Below are positions 35,665-44,870 of a stretch of 64,000 nucleotides of DNA, one piece after another. Under the pieces are notes generated by a model. The model saw only the letters and a program-made list of their open reading frames with translations. It did no database searches and was not told the origin of the DNA. The translations under genes were made by a program, and so were the position numbers. The DNA is taken from positions 620,001 to 684,000 of the forward strand of contig LVKA01000011.1 of assembly GCA_001709035.1 (NCBI GenBank), given 5' to 3'. This stretch comes from Candidatus Thiodiazotropha endoloripes (GTDB taxonomy: Bacteria; Pseudomonadota; Gammaproteobacteria; Chromatiales; Chromatiaceae). Each line of letters opens with the position of its first letter. Position 1 is the stretch's first letter.

Positions 35665-38511
35665 ATGAATAATAGACTCCCCGATGAGATGGTCCAGCGT
35701 GAAGCCGAGGTGACGGCAGATGCTCTGTTGGATGTGATTCAAGGGTTGATTGATGAAATGCCCACTGTCGGACATCAACGATCCAGGTTGGATCTGGATT
35801 GTCGACTGGAGCGCGACCTGGGATTGGACAGTCTGGCGCGTACTGAGTTAATTGGCCGGATCAATGGGCAATTCAACCTGGTCATGCCTGATGAAGCGCT
35901 GCTTGCGGAAACACCCCGCGCCCTATTGATCCTGACGACGCAAGTTGCTGGTTTGCCGGGAAACCAAGTGACAGAGGCGAGACCGTCACTCCCGGATAGC
36001 GATGTTCCTGCTCCGATCAAAGCATCAACCCTGATGGAGGTATTGTCATGGCATCTGGATCATCAGCCTCAGCGTGTTCACATACTCTACTACGGCAGTG
36101 ATGAAAACCCCGTTGAGTTGAGCTATCAGGCTCTCTGGTCGGGTGCGGCGAGGGTGGCATCCAGTTTATGGCAACGATCGATCAGGCCGGGCGACCGGGT
36201 CGCCTTGATGCTACCGACCGGAGAGAGCTATTTTTTCAGTTTTTTAGGCACCCTGCTGGCGGGCGCCGTGCCGGTACCCATCTATCCACCGACTCGCCCC
36301 TCCCAACTGGAAGAGCATCTGACTCGCCACAGTCGCATACTTGAGAATGCGGGTGTGCGCCTGCTGATTACCATACCAGCGGCAAATAAGGTGGCGCGGT
36401 TACTCAAGATCCAAGTGCCATCTTTGCGGCATATTGTCGACTGGAGCGAACTCGACAGTGGGCCGAGTACGCCGCCATCCGTAATCCGACAGGCGGATGA
36501 CATTGCCTTTCTGCAATACACCTCGGGAAGTACAGGTGATCCCAAAGGGGTCATGCTCACCCATGCCAATCTTCTCGCTAACATCCGCGCCATGGGAGAG
36601 GCGGTTAAGGTCACCCCTGATGATGTGTTCATCAGCTGGCTCCCCCTCTATCACGATATGGGGCTAATCGGCGCCTGGCTCGGCAGTCTCTACTACGGTG
36701 TACCGCTGGTAGTCATGTCCCCGTTGCACTTCCTGGCGCGGCCTTCCCGCTGGTTGTGGGCGATCCACCATCACCGGGGCACTCTCTCCGCATCCCCTAA
36801 CTTTGGTTACGAACTCTGTCTCAACAAGGTGTCGGAAGAAGAGATTGCCGGTCTCGATCTCAGCAGCTGGCGCTTCGCATTCAATGGTGCAGAGCCAGTT
36901 ACTGCAGCGACCTTGCAAGGATTTACCGAGCGATTTGCACCCTATGGTTTTGATGCGGGCGCACTGGCTCCGGTGTATGGTTTGGCGGAGTCGGCCGTGG
37001 GATTGGCTTTCCCGCCACCCCAACGCGGTCCGGTCATCGATCGAATCAACAGAGATCGATTTATGCTCGATGGGGAAGCGGTTACGGCGGCGGAAAACGA
37101 TCCTGAACCTATGGCTGTCGTAGGCTGTGGTCGAGTGCTTGATGGCTATCGGGCTCAGGTTGTTGATGGTAACAACATGCCTCTGCCTGACCGCATGGAG
37201 GGACGCTTGGAGTTTCAGGGGCCATCGGCCACAAGTGGTTACTTCGACAACCCGCCAGCCACGGCCAAGCTCTACCGCGACGGCTGGCTGGATACCGGGG
37301 ATCGTGCCTATCTTGCGGATGGGGAGATCTTTATTACGGGACGCCTCAAGGAGATGATCATCCGTGGCGGACGCAATATCTATCCCTATGAATTGGAGCA
37401 GCAGTTGGGAGAGCTGGATGGCATCCGTAAGGGGTGTGTGGCACTGTTTCCCAGTAACGACCCCACCACGGGAAGTGAGCGTCTGATCGTTCTGGCAGAG
37501 ACTCGAGAGACAGACCCAGAACGCAAAGCGCACCTGCGACAGGCAATCCTGGAACACTCGACCGATCTACTGGGGATGCCGCCGGATGATCTGTTGTTGG
37601 CGCCACCGCACACTGTGCTGAAGACATCGAGCGGAAAATTGCGACGAGGCGCGATGCGTGAACTTTATGAGCGGGGAGACCTGGGGCGTCGCCCACGTCC
37701 GCTGGTGCTGCAGATGATGAGTCTGTTGATATCAAGCATGGCGCGTGGGCTGGGCGGTTTCTATCGCCGTGCAAAAAGCCGCCTCTTCGCAACCTATGCC
37801 TGGATGATGTTTTATATCCTGGCGCCACTGGTATGGACCAGTGTCATATTGTTGCCACGCCTCTCCTGGCGTTGGGCTGTGGTGCGTAAGGCAATTCGCA
37901 TCCTGCGAGGGCTTACTGCCACACCACTCAGTGTGGAGGGGGTTGAAAACCTCCCATCAGCAAATCATCCTGTCATTCTGGTAGCCAACCACTCAAGTTA
38001 TCTCGATACGCTGGCATTGATCGATGGCTTACCACGGGATTTTATCTATGTGGCCAAACAGGAGCTGGCAAGAAAATCCTATGTCAGGCTATTCCTGAAA
38101 CGGCTTGATACACTGTTTGTCGAGCGCATCGACAGTCGGCGCAGTGTTATGGCCGTTGAGGAATTTGCCAGCCAACTCTCTGCCGGACGGTCGCTGGCCT
38201 TCTACCCGGAAGGTACCTTCCGGGCTGAACCGGGGCTGTTGCCGTTCCGTATGGGGGCATTTGTCGCTGCGACCCAGAATGGGATACCTGTCGTGCCGGT
38301 TACGATCAGAGGAACCCGCGCCATATTACAAGACGATTCCAAATATCCTCACCACGGCGCAGTGCGGATCATCATAGCACCTACAATTGAACCAAGAAGT
38401 GATGATTGGGCCGAGGCGGTTCGCCTCAAAGATGCAGCCAGAGAGGTGATTGCGTGTAATTGTAGCGAGAGGAATCTTGGGTTGGGGGATCAGGTTGATT
38501 TGAAAGGCTAA
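35665..38511 (+). CDS. ACP / fatty acyl-AMP ligase / acyltransferase fusion
   Basis: 948 residues, three domains. An acyl-carrier domain at ~15-90 has the phosphopantetheine Ser in LGLDSLARTEL (S56). An acyl-adenylate ligase at ~125-670 has the P-loop LQYTSGSTGDPKGVM (~282), LPLYHDMGLIG, FNGAEPV, WLDTGDRAYL and KEMIIRGGRNIYPYELE. After a hydrophobic segment (~710-730), a PlsC-type acyltransferase at ~750-930 has the catalytic NHSSYLD (HX4D, ~774) and FYPEGTFR (~845). This order suggests activation of a fatty acid, loading on the fused carrier and transfer to a glycerolipid acceptor, as in Aas-like lipid remodelling. Monocistronic. Confidence 0.9.
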   Translation: MNNRLPDEMVQREAEVTADALLDVIQGLIDEMPTVGHQRSRLDLDCRLERDLGLDSLARTELIGRINGQFNLVMPDEALLAETPRALLILTTQVAGLPGNQVTEARPSLPDSDVPAPIKASTLMEVLSWHLDHQPQRVHILYYGSDENPVELSYQALWSGAARVASSLWQRSIRPGDRVALMLPTGESYFFSFLGTLLAGAVPVPIYPPTRPSQLEEHLTRHSRILENAGVRLLITIPAANKVARLLKIQVPSLRHIVDWSELDSGPSTPPSVIRQADDIAFLQYTSGSTGDPKGVMLTHANLLANIRAMGEAVKVTPDDVFISWLPLYHDMGLIGAWLGSLYYGVPLVVMSPLHFLARPSRWLWAIHHHRGTLSASPNFGYELCLNKVSEEEIAGLDLSSWRFAFNGAEPVTAATLQGFTERFAPYGFDAGALAPVYGLAESAVGLAFPPPQRGPVIDRINRDRFMLDGEAVTAAENDPEPMAVVGCGRVLDGYRAQVVDGNNMPLPDRMEGRLEFQGPSATSGYFDNPPATAKLYRDGWLDTGDRAYLADGEIFITGRLKEMIIRGGRNIYPYELEQQLGELDGIRKGCVALFPSNDPTTGSERLIVLAETRETDPERKAHLRQAILEHSTDLLGMPPDDLLLAPPHTVLKTSSGKLRRGAMRELYERGDLGRRPRPLVLQMMSLLISSMARGLGGFYRRAKSRLFATYAWMMFYILAPLVWTSVILLPRLSWRWAVVRKAIRILRGLTATPLSVEGVENLPSANHPVILVANHSSYLDTLALIDGLPRDFIYVAKQELARKSYVRLFLKRLDTLFVERIDSRRSVMAVEEFASQLSAGRSLAFYPEGTFRAEPGLLPFRMGAFVAATQNGIPVVPVTIRGTRAILQDDSKYPHHGAVRIIIAPTIEPRSDDWAEAVRLKDAAREVIACNCSERNLGLGDQVDLKG

Positions 38512-38560
38512 TACTCTACCAATAAGCCATCTATGAGAGCCGTAAACCTCTATTGACTAT

Positions 38561-39322
38561 TCATCGTGTCTCTCTACCAGGCAAACACTTTGAATCTGCC
38601 ATGGTTGCTAATGGATCGCGCTTCGTTATTTGCCTGTCGTGAAGGTAATTCATAATGCTTTCTGCTGTGAATTTGCTCGTGGGCACAATATCCATGCCGA
38701 TGCTCTTCAAGCCTTTTGCTGTCCACTCGTTGCAAGTGTTCAACAGATGATAGGTGCCGGCACCTTTATAGAATTGACTGTCGCCATAAATGCCTTCGCT
38801 GAGTGGTTCCACTTCAGCCAAACTGCTCTTGCTGAAGCTGTTTGAAATAAACGCCACCAATGTGGTGATCTCTTTGTCATTCAAACAGAGCCGTTCTACT
38901 TCGCTGTTGCTGAAATAACCTCTGACGTTTTCAGGCACGGCCACCGCATGAACCACGGTTTCGGTTGGCCACAGGATTGCTCTTAGTGCGAGACTGGTGG
39001 TGATCTCCTCAGCCTGATAAAACTTCTTATCACCCCAGCCGAATTCGATATTTCTGCTTTGTTCAAAACGCTCCTGTAAAGCGGGGATGGACTCATAGAC
39101 TTTAGTCGAAGGAATAACAAAGCCGGTATGCCAATCGTGACTTACGACATAGACCTGATGATGTCCGCTTGAGCTATAGTCATCAGCGTGTTGAATGACA
39201 TTGGGCTTATCTGAACAGGCGGACAGGAATAATAGACAGGCAAGTGACAGCGATGTCACTATGTCTTGGTGGATCAATGCTCCAGTCAGCTTGTCTGCGC
39301 TGATTGCCGTCGCTTTAATCAT
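38561..39322 (-). CDS. DUF2459 (TIGR02117-type) lipoprotein
   Basis: About 253 residues starting near 39322 (MIKATAISADK); a further ATG at 39370 is in frame. Lipobox LLFLSACSD. The domain shows VVSHDWHTGFVIP, IEFGWGDKKFYQ, VVHAVAVP and TYHLLNTCNEWTAKGLKS, the conserved His/Trp/Cys pattern of DUF2459. The family is often annotated near urease genes but its activity is unknown; the His-Cys pattern recalls a papain/NlpC-like catalytic pair. No neighbours in the same operon. Confidence 0.85.
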   Translation of the reverse strand: MIKATAISADKLTGALIHQDIVTSLSLACLLFLSACSDKPNVIQHADDYSSSGHHQVYVVSHDWHTGFVIPSTKVYESIPALQERFEQSRNIEFGWGDKKFYQAEEITTSLALRAILWPTETVVHAVAVPENVRGYFSNSEVERLCLNDKEITTLVAFISNSFSKSSLAEVEPLSEGIYGDSQFYKGAGTYHLLNTCNEWTAKGLKSIGMDIVPTSKFTAESIMNYLHDRQITKRDPLATMADSKCLPGRETR

Positions 39323-39760
39323 AAGTGGTTTACAGTGAAAAAAGTTGGGTATAACCAACATCATAATCATTTAAAATATCTTTTTTAATTATTGAGTTCA
39401 TGCTAATGATCGTTACGTTATTAATACTCAATATTGGCTATCCGGTTTTTTCACGGAAGTGTGTCAATTACAGATGGGGTTTTCATAGGTGGATTTATGG
39501 CATCCGTTTCGTCTGAAATCTGTAAATGTCATATAAAACGACAAGATAAAGATGAAATATGCTGTAAATAATCATAGAGGCCAAGAGTAATACTGCAGAA
39601 TTCTGTGAGATATACCGGACAGGTTATTAGAAAATTATTAAAAAATTACTCTCTAAACTTGTTTTTTGCTCCCTTGATATGATGGTAGGTTGCTTTTATT
39701 CTAATTCAATAACCATAGTTTATGGCTAGTCAAAATAACTATTCCCCAGAGGAGAATCCA
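39323..39760. other. Intergenic region
   Basis: AT-rich divergent promoter region between the DUF2459 lipoprotein and the CBS protein; GAGGAG lies just upstream of 39761. No other feature seen. Confidence 0.5.
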
Positions 39761-40144
39761 ATGCTGGTAAGTGACTACATGAGTTCATCGCCCGTTACAG
39801 TTCAGCAGGAAGACAACTATGATCTGGCATTTGAGATCATGGAAAAAAAGAACATGCATCATCTACCGGTTGTCGATGAAGGAAACCAGGTCGTTGGCAT
39901 CGTAACCCGGCGCGATTTACAGTTGGCCGCACGTTATTTCAAAGAAGCGCCCGTGGAAATTTCAGAAGTCATGCATACGCCTGTATTAACAACCTCGGCA
40001 GGCACTTCACTTGCCATTGCAGCACAGCAGATGAATGACAATCGAATCGGTTGCTTACCGGTTTTAAGCGACGATCAGCATGTAGCCGGCATGCTGACTG
40101 AAACGGATCTGTTTCGTGCATTGACCGATCTATTGAAAACCTAA
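39761..40144 (+). CDS. Two-CBS-domain protein
   Basis: 127 residues starting at 39761, where GAGGAG is well placed; the frame opens earlier at 39722 without such a site. Tandem CBS domains: MLVSDYMSSSPVTVQ...MHHLPVVDEGNQVVGIVTRRDL and VMHTPVLTTSAGTSLAIAAQ...GCLPVLSDDQHVAGMLTETDL. Such stand-alone CBS pairs sense adenosine nucleotides and regulate unknown partners. A related protein is encoded at 60192-60641 and begins with the same MLVS(D/E) pattern. Confidence 0.9.
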   Translation: MLVSDYMSSSPVTVQQEDNYDLAFEIMEKKNMHHLPVVDEGNQVVGIVTRRDLQLAARYFKEAPVEISEVMHTPVLTTSAGTSLAIAAQQMNDNRIGCLPVLSDDQHVAGMLTETDLFRALTDLLKT

Positions 40145-40283
40145 AAAGCCAGGTTAGAAATGCGAATCCTGGGGCGTCTCATGTTTGATAAAAGAACCAT
40201 GTTGTACTACTTGTTCGTATCTCTTTGATTCTTTCTGTCTATCAATGATAGGTCTCCTGAATATTCAATTACTCGAGGAATGA

Positions 40284-40306
40284 GACGACCGCAAGATGCG
40301 GTCGTC
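40284..40306 (-). terminator. Hairpin beyond the ald gene
   Basis: GACGACCGCA pairs with TGCGGTCGTC around an AGA loop (10-bp perfect stem), 48 bp past the end of ald and 140 bp past the CBS gene. T-run is weak. Confidence 0.6.
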
Positions 40307-40353
40307 GAGTCTTCAGGGGTGTGGTTACAGCCTCAACGTCCAGATGTTGCTGC

Positions 40354-41472
40354 TTAAGCGGCCAATGCCTCCGTGGGGACAGCATAGTCGTATCCCAGAT
40401 CATGAGCCACTGCCTCGCAAGTCACCTTGCCACGATAGATGTTGAGCCCTTCCAGGAAAGAGGGGTTCTCCAGCAGCGCCGCACTGTAACCCTTGTCCGC
40501 CAGTGACAGGGCATAGGGCAGGGTGACGTTGTTGAGGGCATAGGTGGAGGTGCGCGGTACCGCCCCCGGCATATTGGCGACACAGTAGTGAACCACACCA
40601 TCCACCACATAGGTGGGTTCGGCGTGGGTGGTGGGTCTGGAGGTTTCGAAACAGCCACCCTGGTCGATGGCGACATCCACCAACACCGAACCGGCTTTCA
40701 TCGACTTGAGCATCTTGCGGGTTACCAGCTTGGGTGCCGCCGCACCCTTGACCAACACACCACCCACAACCAGGTCGGCGCCAAGTACATGATCATTCAG
40801 TGCGGCACGGGTGGAGTAGACGGTCCTCAGTGCCGTGCCGAAGCGACCTGCTAGGCGGTTGAGTACCTCGATGTTGCGATCCAGCACCGTCACGTCAGCA
40901 CCCATGCCCAGGGCCATCTGGATGGCGTTCTCACCTACCACACCACCGCCGATCACAACCACCTTGGCTGGCGCTACCCCGGGAACACCGCCCAGCAAAA
41001 TACCCTCACCCCCATGGGCGCGCTCCAGAGCGCTGGCCCCGGCCTGGATCGACATGCGACCTGCCACCTGGGACATGGGAGCCAGGAGAGGCAGGCCACC
41101 ATGACCATCGAGGACAGTTTCATAGGCGATGCAGACTGCACCGCTGTCGATGAGGTCACGGGTCTGCTCCGGATCGGGTGCCAGATGCAGATAGGTGAAG
41201 AGGATCTGACCCTCACGCAGCATCTGCCGTTCGATGGCCTGGGGCTCCTTGACCTTGACGATCATATCCGCCTGGGCGAACACTTTAGCCGCATCCGCAA
41301 CCACTCTGGCGCCTGCCTTTGCATAATCTTCATCACTGCAGCCGATGCCTGCACCGGCCTGTGTCTCTACGATAACCGGATGTCCATGGGCCACCATCTC
41401 CTGCACGCTGGCAGGGGTCATGCCGACTCGGTATTCATGGTTCTTGATCTCTTTGGGTACACCGACAAGCAT
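40354..41472 (-). CDS. ald: Alanine dehydrogenase
   Basis: 372 residues. Starts [20 protein letters not shown], the family signature with substrate-binding Arg and Lys. The Rossmann motif is [29 protein letters not shown] (GGGVVG at ~174), and [34 protein letters not shown] and [16 protein letters not shown] are present. It converts alanine to pyruvate and ammonia with NAD, or the reverse. Divergently transcribed from an Lrp-type regulator 145 bp away. Confidence 0.96.
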   Translation of the reverse strand: MLVGVPKEIKNHEYRVGMTPASVQEMVAHGHPVIVETQAGAGIGCSDEDYAKAGARVVADAAKVFAQADMIVKVKEPQAIERQMLREGQILFTYLHLAPDPEQTRDLIDSGAVCIAYETVLDGHGGLPLLAPMSQVAGRMSIQAGASALERAHGGEGILLGGVPGVAPAKVVVIGGGVVGENAIQMALGMGADVTVLDRNIEVLNRLAGRFGTALRTVYSTRAALNDHVLGADLVVGGVLVKGAAAPKLVTRKMLKSMKAGSVLVDVAIDQGGCFETSRPTTHAEPTYVVDGVVHYCVANMPGAVPRTSTYALNNVTLPYALSLADKGYSAALLENPSFLEGLNIYRGKVTCEAVAHDLGYDYAVPTEALAA

Positions 41473-41617
41473 CTCACTCTCCTCATCAATTGTTGGGCTG
41501 ATGATGGCAACTGTAGTGAAAAACCGATTGAATTGGATTGCAAAATCACCGGTGAAGACCTTTAATAATCGTAGAAAACACTATTTCAACTCTAATTATT
41601 GAAAGAATATTCGAAAA

Positions 41618-42076
41618 ATGGCTTTTGACCGTATAGATCGCGCCATCCTGAACCAGCTCCAGGCGGACGGACGCATCACCAATGCCCAGCTGGCGGAGCG
41701 GATCAATCTGTCCCCCTCAGCTTGTCTGCGCCGGGTGCATGCACTGCAAGAACGTGGAGTCATCGAACGCTACACCGCACTGGTCAACCAGGAAGCGGCG
41801 GGCAAGCCGAGCAACGTGTTCGTGGAGATTTCCCTCAATCGCCAGAGCGAGGAGGCACTGGAAGCGTTCGAGCGCCAGGCTGCCGAGAGCCCCGACATCC
41901 AGGAGTGTCATCTGATGGCGGGGGATTTCGACTATCTTGTGAGAGTGGCTGTTGCCGATGCAAAAGATTACGAGCGTATTCATAAGAGCCAGCTGAGCCG
42001 TCTGCCGCACGTGGCGCATATCAAGACCAGTTTTGCGCTGCGTACCATTTGTAAGAAAACAGCGTTTGAGTTTTGA
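41618..42076 (+). CDS. Lrp/AsnC-family regulator, probably of ald
   Basis: 152 residues with an N-terminal HTH (DRIDRAILNQLQADGRITNAQL, LSPSACLRRVHALQERGVI) and a C-terminal RAM ligand domain (VFVEISLN, ECHLMAGDFDYLVRVAVADAKDYERI). The head-to-head arrangement with ald is typical of a local alanine- or leucine-responsive regulator. The shared 145-bp region is AT-rich with imperfect AATAAT/ATTATT symmetry where such proteins bind. Confidence 0.9.
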   Translation: MAFDRIDRAILNQLQADGRITNAQLAERINLSPSACLRRVHALQERGVIERYTALVNQEAAGKPSNVFVEISLNRQSEEALEAFERQAAESPDIQECHLMAGDFDYLVRVAVADAKDYERIHKSQLSRLPHVAHIKTSFALRTICKKTAFEF

Positions 42077-42244
42077 TTGGGGCAGGGTTTGAAAGAGGTA
42101 AGGCTTTTCAAAGAGCTCTTCAAATCATTTAAAGAGTGCGTCGTAGTATTGGTCAGCTTGCTCCAAGCTATACTCCCTAAGGCCGCCTAAGCAGATTCGT
42201 TCGAAGTCTGCTTTTGTTTCGCTCGAAAGCCTATAATTTCCCAC
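42077..42244 (-). pseudogene. ParE-type toxin remnant with premature stop
   Basis: From a GTG at 42244 the minus strand reads VGNYRLSSETKADFERI, LGGLREYSLEQADQYYDALFK, a TGA, then FEELFEKPYLFQTLPQS in the same frame until the end of the Lrp gene. This is the ParE/RelE-fold pattern (YxLSxxAxxDxxxIYxYG...QADxYxxxLFxRFExLxxxP). The TGA stands where family members have Arg, so CGA to TGA is likely. The C-terminal half is missing. Confidence 0.7.
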
Positions 42245-42353
42245 TAATTTCTGCTCGATCATTGATTTCAGTGAGAATCTCTTCTCGGCTTTCATCCGCA
42301 GAGCCGCTTAGCTGAGCTTTGACTGACTTGGCCCGAATATGGGCGATTTCTTT
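42231..42353 (-). pseudogene. Antitoxin remnant upstream of the ParE-like fragment
   Basis: A 40-codon open stretch, KEIAHIRAKSVKAQLSGSA then DESREEILTEINDRAEISGKL and stop, overlaps the toxin start by 14 bp as in TA operons. No start codon remains, so the N-terminal DNA-binding part is lost. Its identity rests mainly on position. Confidence 0.45.
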
Positions 42354-42831
42354 TTAGAGTATTCGTTTCCTGTATCTATTAAATATAAAGAAATCAGTGG
42401 AAAAAGGTGATGTTAGTAAAGTTTCTTTTGCGATAATTGATAATTGATGGGTGTCCTGATTTGTTTTTGGCAAAGCCCCCTGGAAAAATCGGTGGCGGCC
42501 ATAATTTTATTCCAACAGAAATAAATGGAGGCTGGAGTTTAGGGGGTGTGTTGATCCTTTCAAATGGTGCCTGTCATGGTGTATGGTAATTGTTCCCGGT
42601 TTACCGCGGTTTACCGACATCCTGCTGCAGTTTACCGGCAATATTTGCATTTTACAGTCAGGTTCTATATGGTGTGAGGATCTGCAAGATCTTAGTCCTT
42701 CCTTTAAAACCTGATATTCGCTGTCTCCTCGTTAGATACACCCGAATCATGTTGTACAGTTTTTACCAAGATTTGTGGTGAACGTCCGCCTTAAAGCCGG
42801 ATAAATTTTAGTAAATTTGAGGTATATAGTA
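42354..42831. repeat. Gene-free region with GTCCC repeats and a ~78-bp repeat copy
   Basis: Holds GGGTGTCCTGATTTG near 42449 and, at 42513-42590, a copy of an interspersed repeat (second copy 44724-44800) beginning CAACAGAAATAAAT and ending ATGGTGCCTGTC...TATGGTAA. Downstream lies the leader of the cold-shock gene with a GC stem-like CGTCCGCCTTAAAGCCGG. Confidence 0.6.
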
Positions 42832-43041
42832 ATGTCTGAAAAACAAACCGGAACCGTCAAGTGGTTCGATAGTGGCAAAGGTTTTGGATTTATTGAACGG
42901 GAATCTGGTAAAGACCTGTTCGTCCATTTCCGCTCCATCGTCGGCGAAGGCCACCGTAATCTGATGGACGGTCAGAAGGTTGAATTTACCGAGACACAGG
43001 GTCCCAAAGGGCCACAGGCGGAAAACGTCGTCCCACTGTAA
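42832..43041 (+). CDS. Cold-shock protein (CspA family)
   Basis: 69 residues from ATG 42832. The single cold-shock domain has both RNA-binding motifs, GKGFGFIE (RNP1) and DLFVHFRSI (RNP2), and ends [10 protein letters not shown]. It binds single-stranded RNA/DNA as a chaperone. It lies just upstream of an RNA-recognition-motif protein gene, a pairing of two RNA-binding proteins, though a hairpin separates them. Confidence 0.95.
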   Translation: MSEKQTGTVKWFDSGKGFGFIERESGKDLFVHFRSIVGEGHRNLMDGQKVEFTETQGPKGPQAENVVPL

Positions 43042-43059
43042 ACTGCTGTCTTAAAAGAG

Positions 43060-43081
43060 CTTGCCTCACTCACGAGGCAAG
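43060..43081 (+). terminator. Hairpin after the cold-shock gene
   Basis: CTTGCCTC pairs with GAGGCAAG across a 5-base loop; only a short T/C tract follows. Confidence 0.6.
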
Positions 43082-43164
43082 TTCAACCTCCTCTCTCAGA
43101 ATCCCATCAATCCCTTCTTTTCGAGTTGGATTGAACAATATTCATTCAACAAAGGCCATGCACA

Positions 43165-43431
43165 TTGATCACCCTCTCAGTACGCGGACTGCCAAGATCG
43201 ACGACCGAAGCCTCTCTCACCAGCCTCTTTTCTGAATACGGAACCGTTCGTTCCCTCAAACTGGTAAAAGACCTCTTCTCCGGCGAATGCAAAGGCTTCG
43301 CAACCCTCGACATGGAAGGTCATGAGGCTCGTGCAGCAATTGCCGCACTCGACAACAGCGATCTCAATGGAAGTCTACTACGTGTGGGACCCGATCGAGG
43401 TAAAAAAGGACGTGGCGGTAAACGACGTTAG
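43165..43431 (+). CDS. RNA-recognition-motif (RRM) protein
   Basis: 88 residues from a TTG start with AAAGG 9 bases upstream; the ATG at 43158 is in another frame. Single RRM with RNP2 LSVRGLP and RNP1 KGFATLDM, SLFSEYGTVRSLKLV between, and a Gly/Lys/Arg tail (GKKGRGGKRR). Small bacterial RRM proteins bind RNA and are often cold-induced; location behind csp agrees. Confidence 0.88.
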   Translation: MITLSVRGLPRSTTEASLTSLFSEYGTVRSLKLVKDLFSGECKGFATLDMEGHEARAAIAALDNSDLNGSLLRVGPDRGKKGRGGKRR

Positions 43432-43885
43432 TTCTGTCTGAAGTGACGAAAAAAGAGGCTTTTATCAATTCACCTGTGGTAGAAAATACATCTGATTCCT
43501 CAGTTTAATTAAATACATCGTTTTGTCATTTATCGATGATAGCTGGCTTAGCGCTTTCGTAATGAGGCATCAAAAAGACAGATCTTCGATTAAACAATCA
43601 AACCGTTGAGTGTGGGAAAATGGACAACCATATTTGCACATAAAAATGGTGACTGTCCCCGTACTTCGCACTTACTCTCCCCGTACTTACTCCTTCCAAA
43701 TGATGCCTGTCCCGGTATATCCGCCACCGGTTTACCGCGTAATATTCCGCAGCCAATGTGCTAATAAACCCCAATATTTACCACGATGAAGGAACTCGGA
43801 ATTGGGGTTATACATCCCAATATAGAGACAAACCACTGACAGATGCCGTAGTCCAGGCAAGCGAAAATGGTTGGAGCGTTCGATA
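43432..43885. repeat. Gene-free region with GTCCC repeats
   Basis: Contains ATGGTGACTGTCCCCGT (43646-43662) and, at 43691-43720, a short piece of the interspersed repeat (TCCTTCCAAATGATGCCTGTCCC) ending in CCGGTTTACCGCG, which also occurs near 42597. No gene seen. Confidence 0.6.
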
Positions 43886-44629
43886 ATGGAAAAATGGTTG
43901 GAAGGCACGATAGTCGAAAAGCGTCACTGGAGTGATAAGCTCTACTCACTGCGCCTCAAGGCCCCGGTGGATGCCTTCATTGCTGGGCAGTTCACCCGTC
44001 TGGCCCTCGAAATCGACGGCGAGCGTGTGGCGAGACCCTACTCATTCGTCAACCCACCACAGGATAAGCTGCTCGAAGTCCATTTCAACGAAGTGGAGAA
44101 CGGCCCATTAAGTCCTAGGCTAGCTGCACTGAAGCCGGGCGATCGGGTCTGGGTTTCTGCCAAAGCCAACGGCTTTTTCACCCTCGATCAACTGCCGCAG
44201 AGCGAAAATCTCTGGATGATCGCCACTGGAACAGCGCTGGGTGTCTATCTCTCCATACTGCGTACCGAGCTTCCATGGCAGCGATTCACACAGATCGTCC
44301 TGGTGCACAACGTCCCCTACAAGGATCAACTCAGCTATGGTGAGGAGATCGCCAATCTGACACAGCTTTACGGCGAGCGTTTCCGCTATCTACCGATCAT
44401 CAGCCAAGAGCAGGTGGATAAGGCCCTCCAGGGGCGCATTCTGGCCGCCCTCGAGGATGGTCGTCTTGAGAAGCATGTGGGTGTTGCACTTACCCCGGAG
44501 AAGTCCCACGTAATGCTTTGCGGGAACATGGGTATGATCCGGGAGGTCTCTGCAGCCCTCGAGGCCCGGGGCATGCGCAAGCATCGCAAGAAGGAGCCGG
44601 GGCACTTTACCACGGAGAAGTATCACTGA
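43886..44629 (+). CDS. fpr: Ferredoxin--NADP(+) reductase
   Basis: 247 residues from ATG 43886. FAD-binding RPYSFVNPP (~54) and GPLSPRLAALKPGDRVWV, NADP-binding MIATGTALGVYLSIL (~113) and VMLCGNMGMIREV near the end match the bacterial Fpr subclass; the C-terminus is TEKYH where many homologues end in Trp. It exchanges electrons between NADPH and ferredoxin/flavodoxin, in redox balance and oxidative-stress defence. Confidence 0.93.
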   Translation: MEKWLEGTIVEKRHWSDKLYSLRLKAPVDAFIAGQFTRLALEIDGERVARPYSFVNPPQDKLLEVHFNEVENGPLSPRLAALKPGDRVWVSAKANGFFTLDQLPQSENLWMIATGTALGVYLSILRTELPWQRFTQIVLVHNVPYKDQLSYGEEIANLTQLYGERFRYLPIISQEQVDKALQGRILAALEDGRLEKHVGVALTPEKSHVMLCGNMGMIREVSAALEARGMRKHRKKEPGHFTTEKYH

Positions 44630-44697
44630 TTCCCGATTGGCAGATTAATGTCGAATGCACGCCCATTCCAGTCTAAGCTTCTCGATGCCTCAACAAA

Positions 44698-44850
44698 TAG
44701 TGACTGTCCCTGTTTATCTGTTTCAACAGAAATAAATAAAAGCTGGAATTTGGGAGTTGTATTGGTCCTTCCAAATGGTGCCTGTCCTGGTTTATGGCAA
44801 TGACTGTCCCTATTTTCTTTTGGGTGTCCCGGTTTGTTCATAGGGGGTGT
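44698..44850. repeat. Cluster of GTCCC repeats and second copy of the ~78-bp interspersed repeat
   Basis: AGTGACTGTCCCTGTTT (44698), the repeat copy 44724-44800 (CAACAGAAATAAAT ... ATGGTGCCTGTCCTGG), a second ATGACTGTCCC at 44800 and TGGGTGTCCCGGTTTGTTC at 44821. Confidence 0.7.
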
Positions 44851-44870
44851 CCATCTATGTCTTGTTCGTT

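Noticed and set aside
36664-37557. Minus-strand 297-codon frame
   Set aside because: Antisense shadow of the ACP/AMP-ligase fusion gene.
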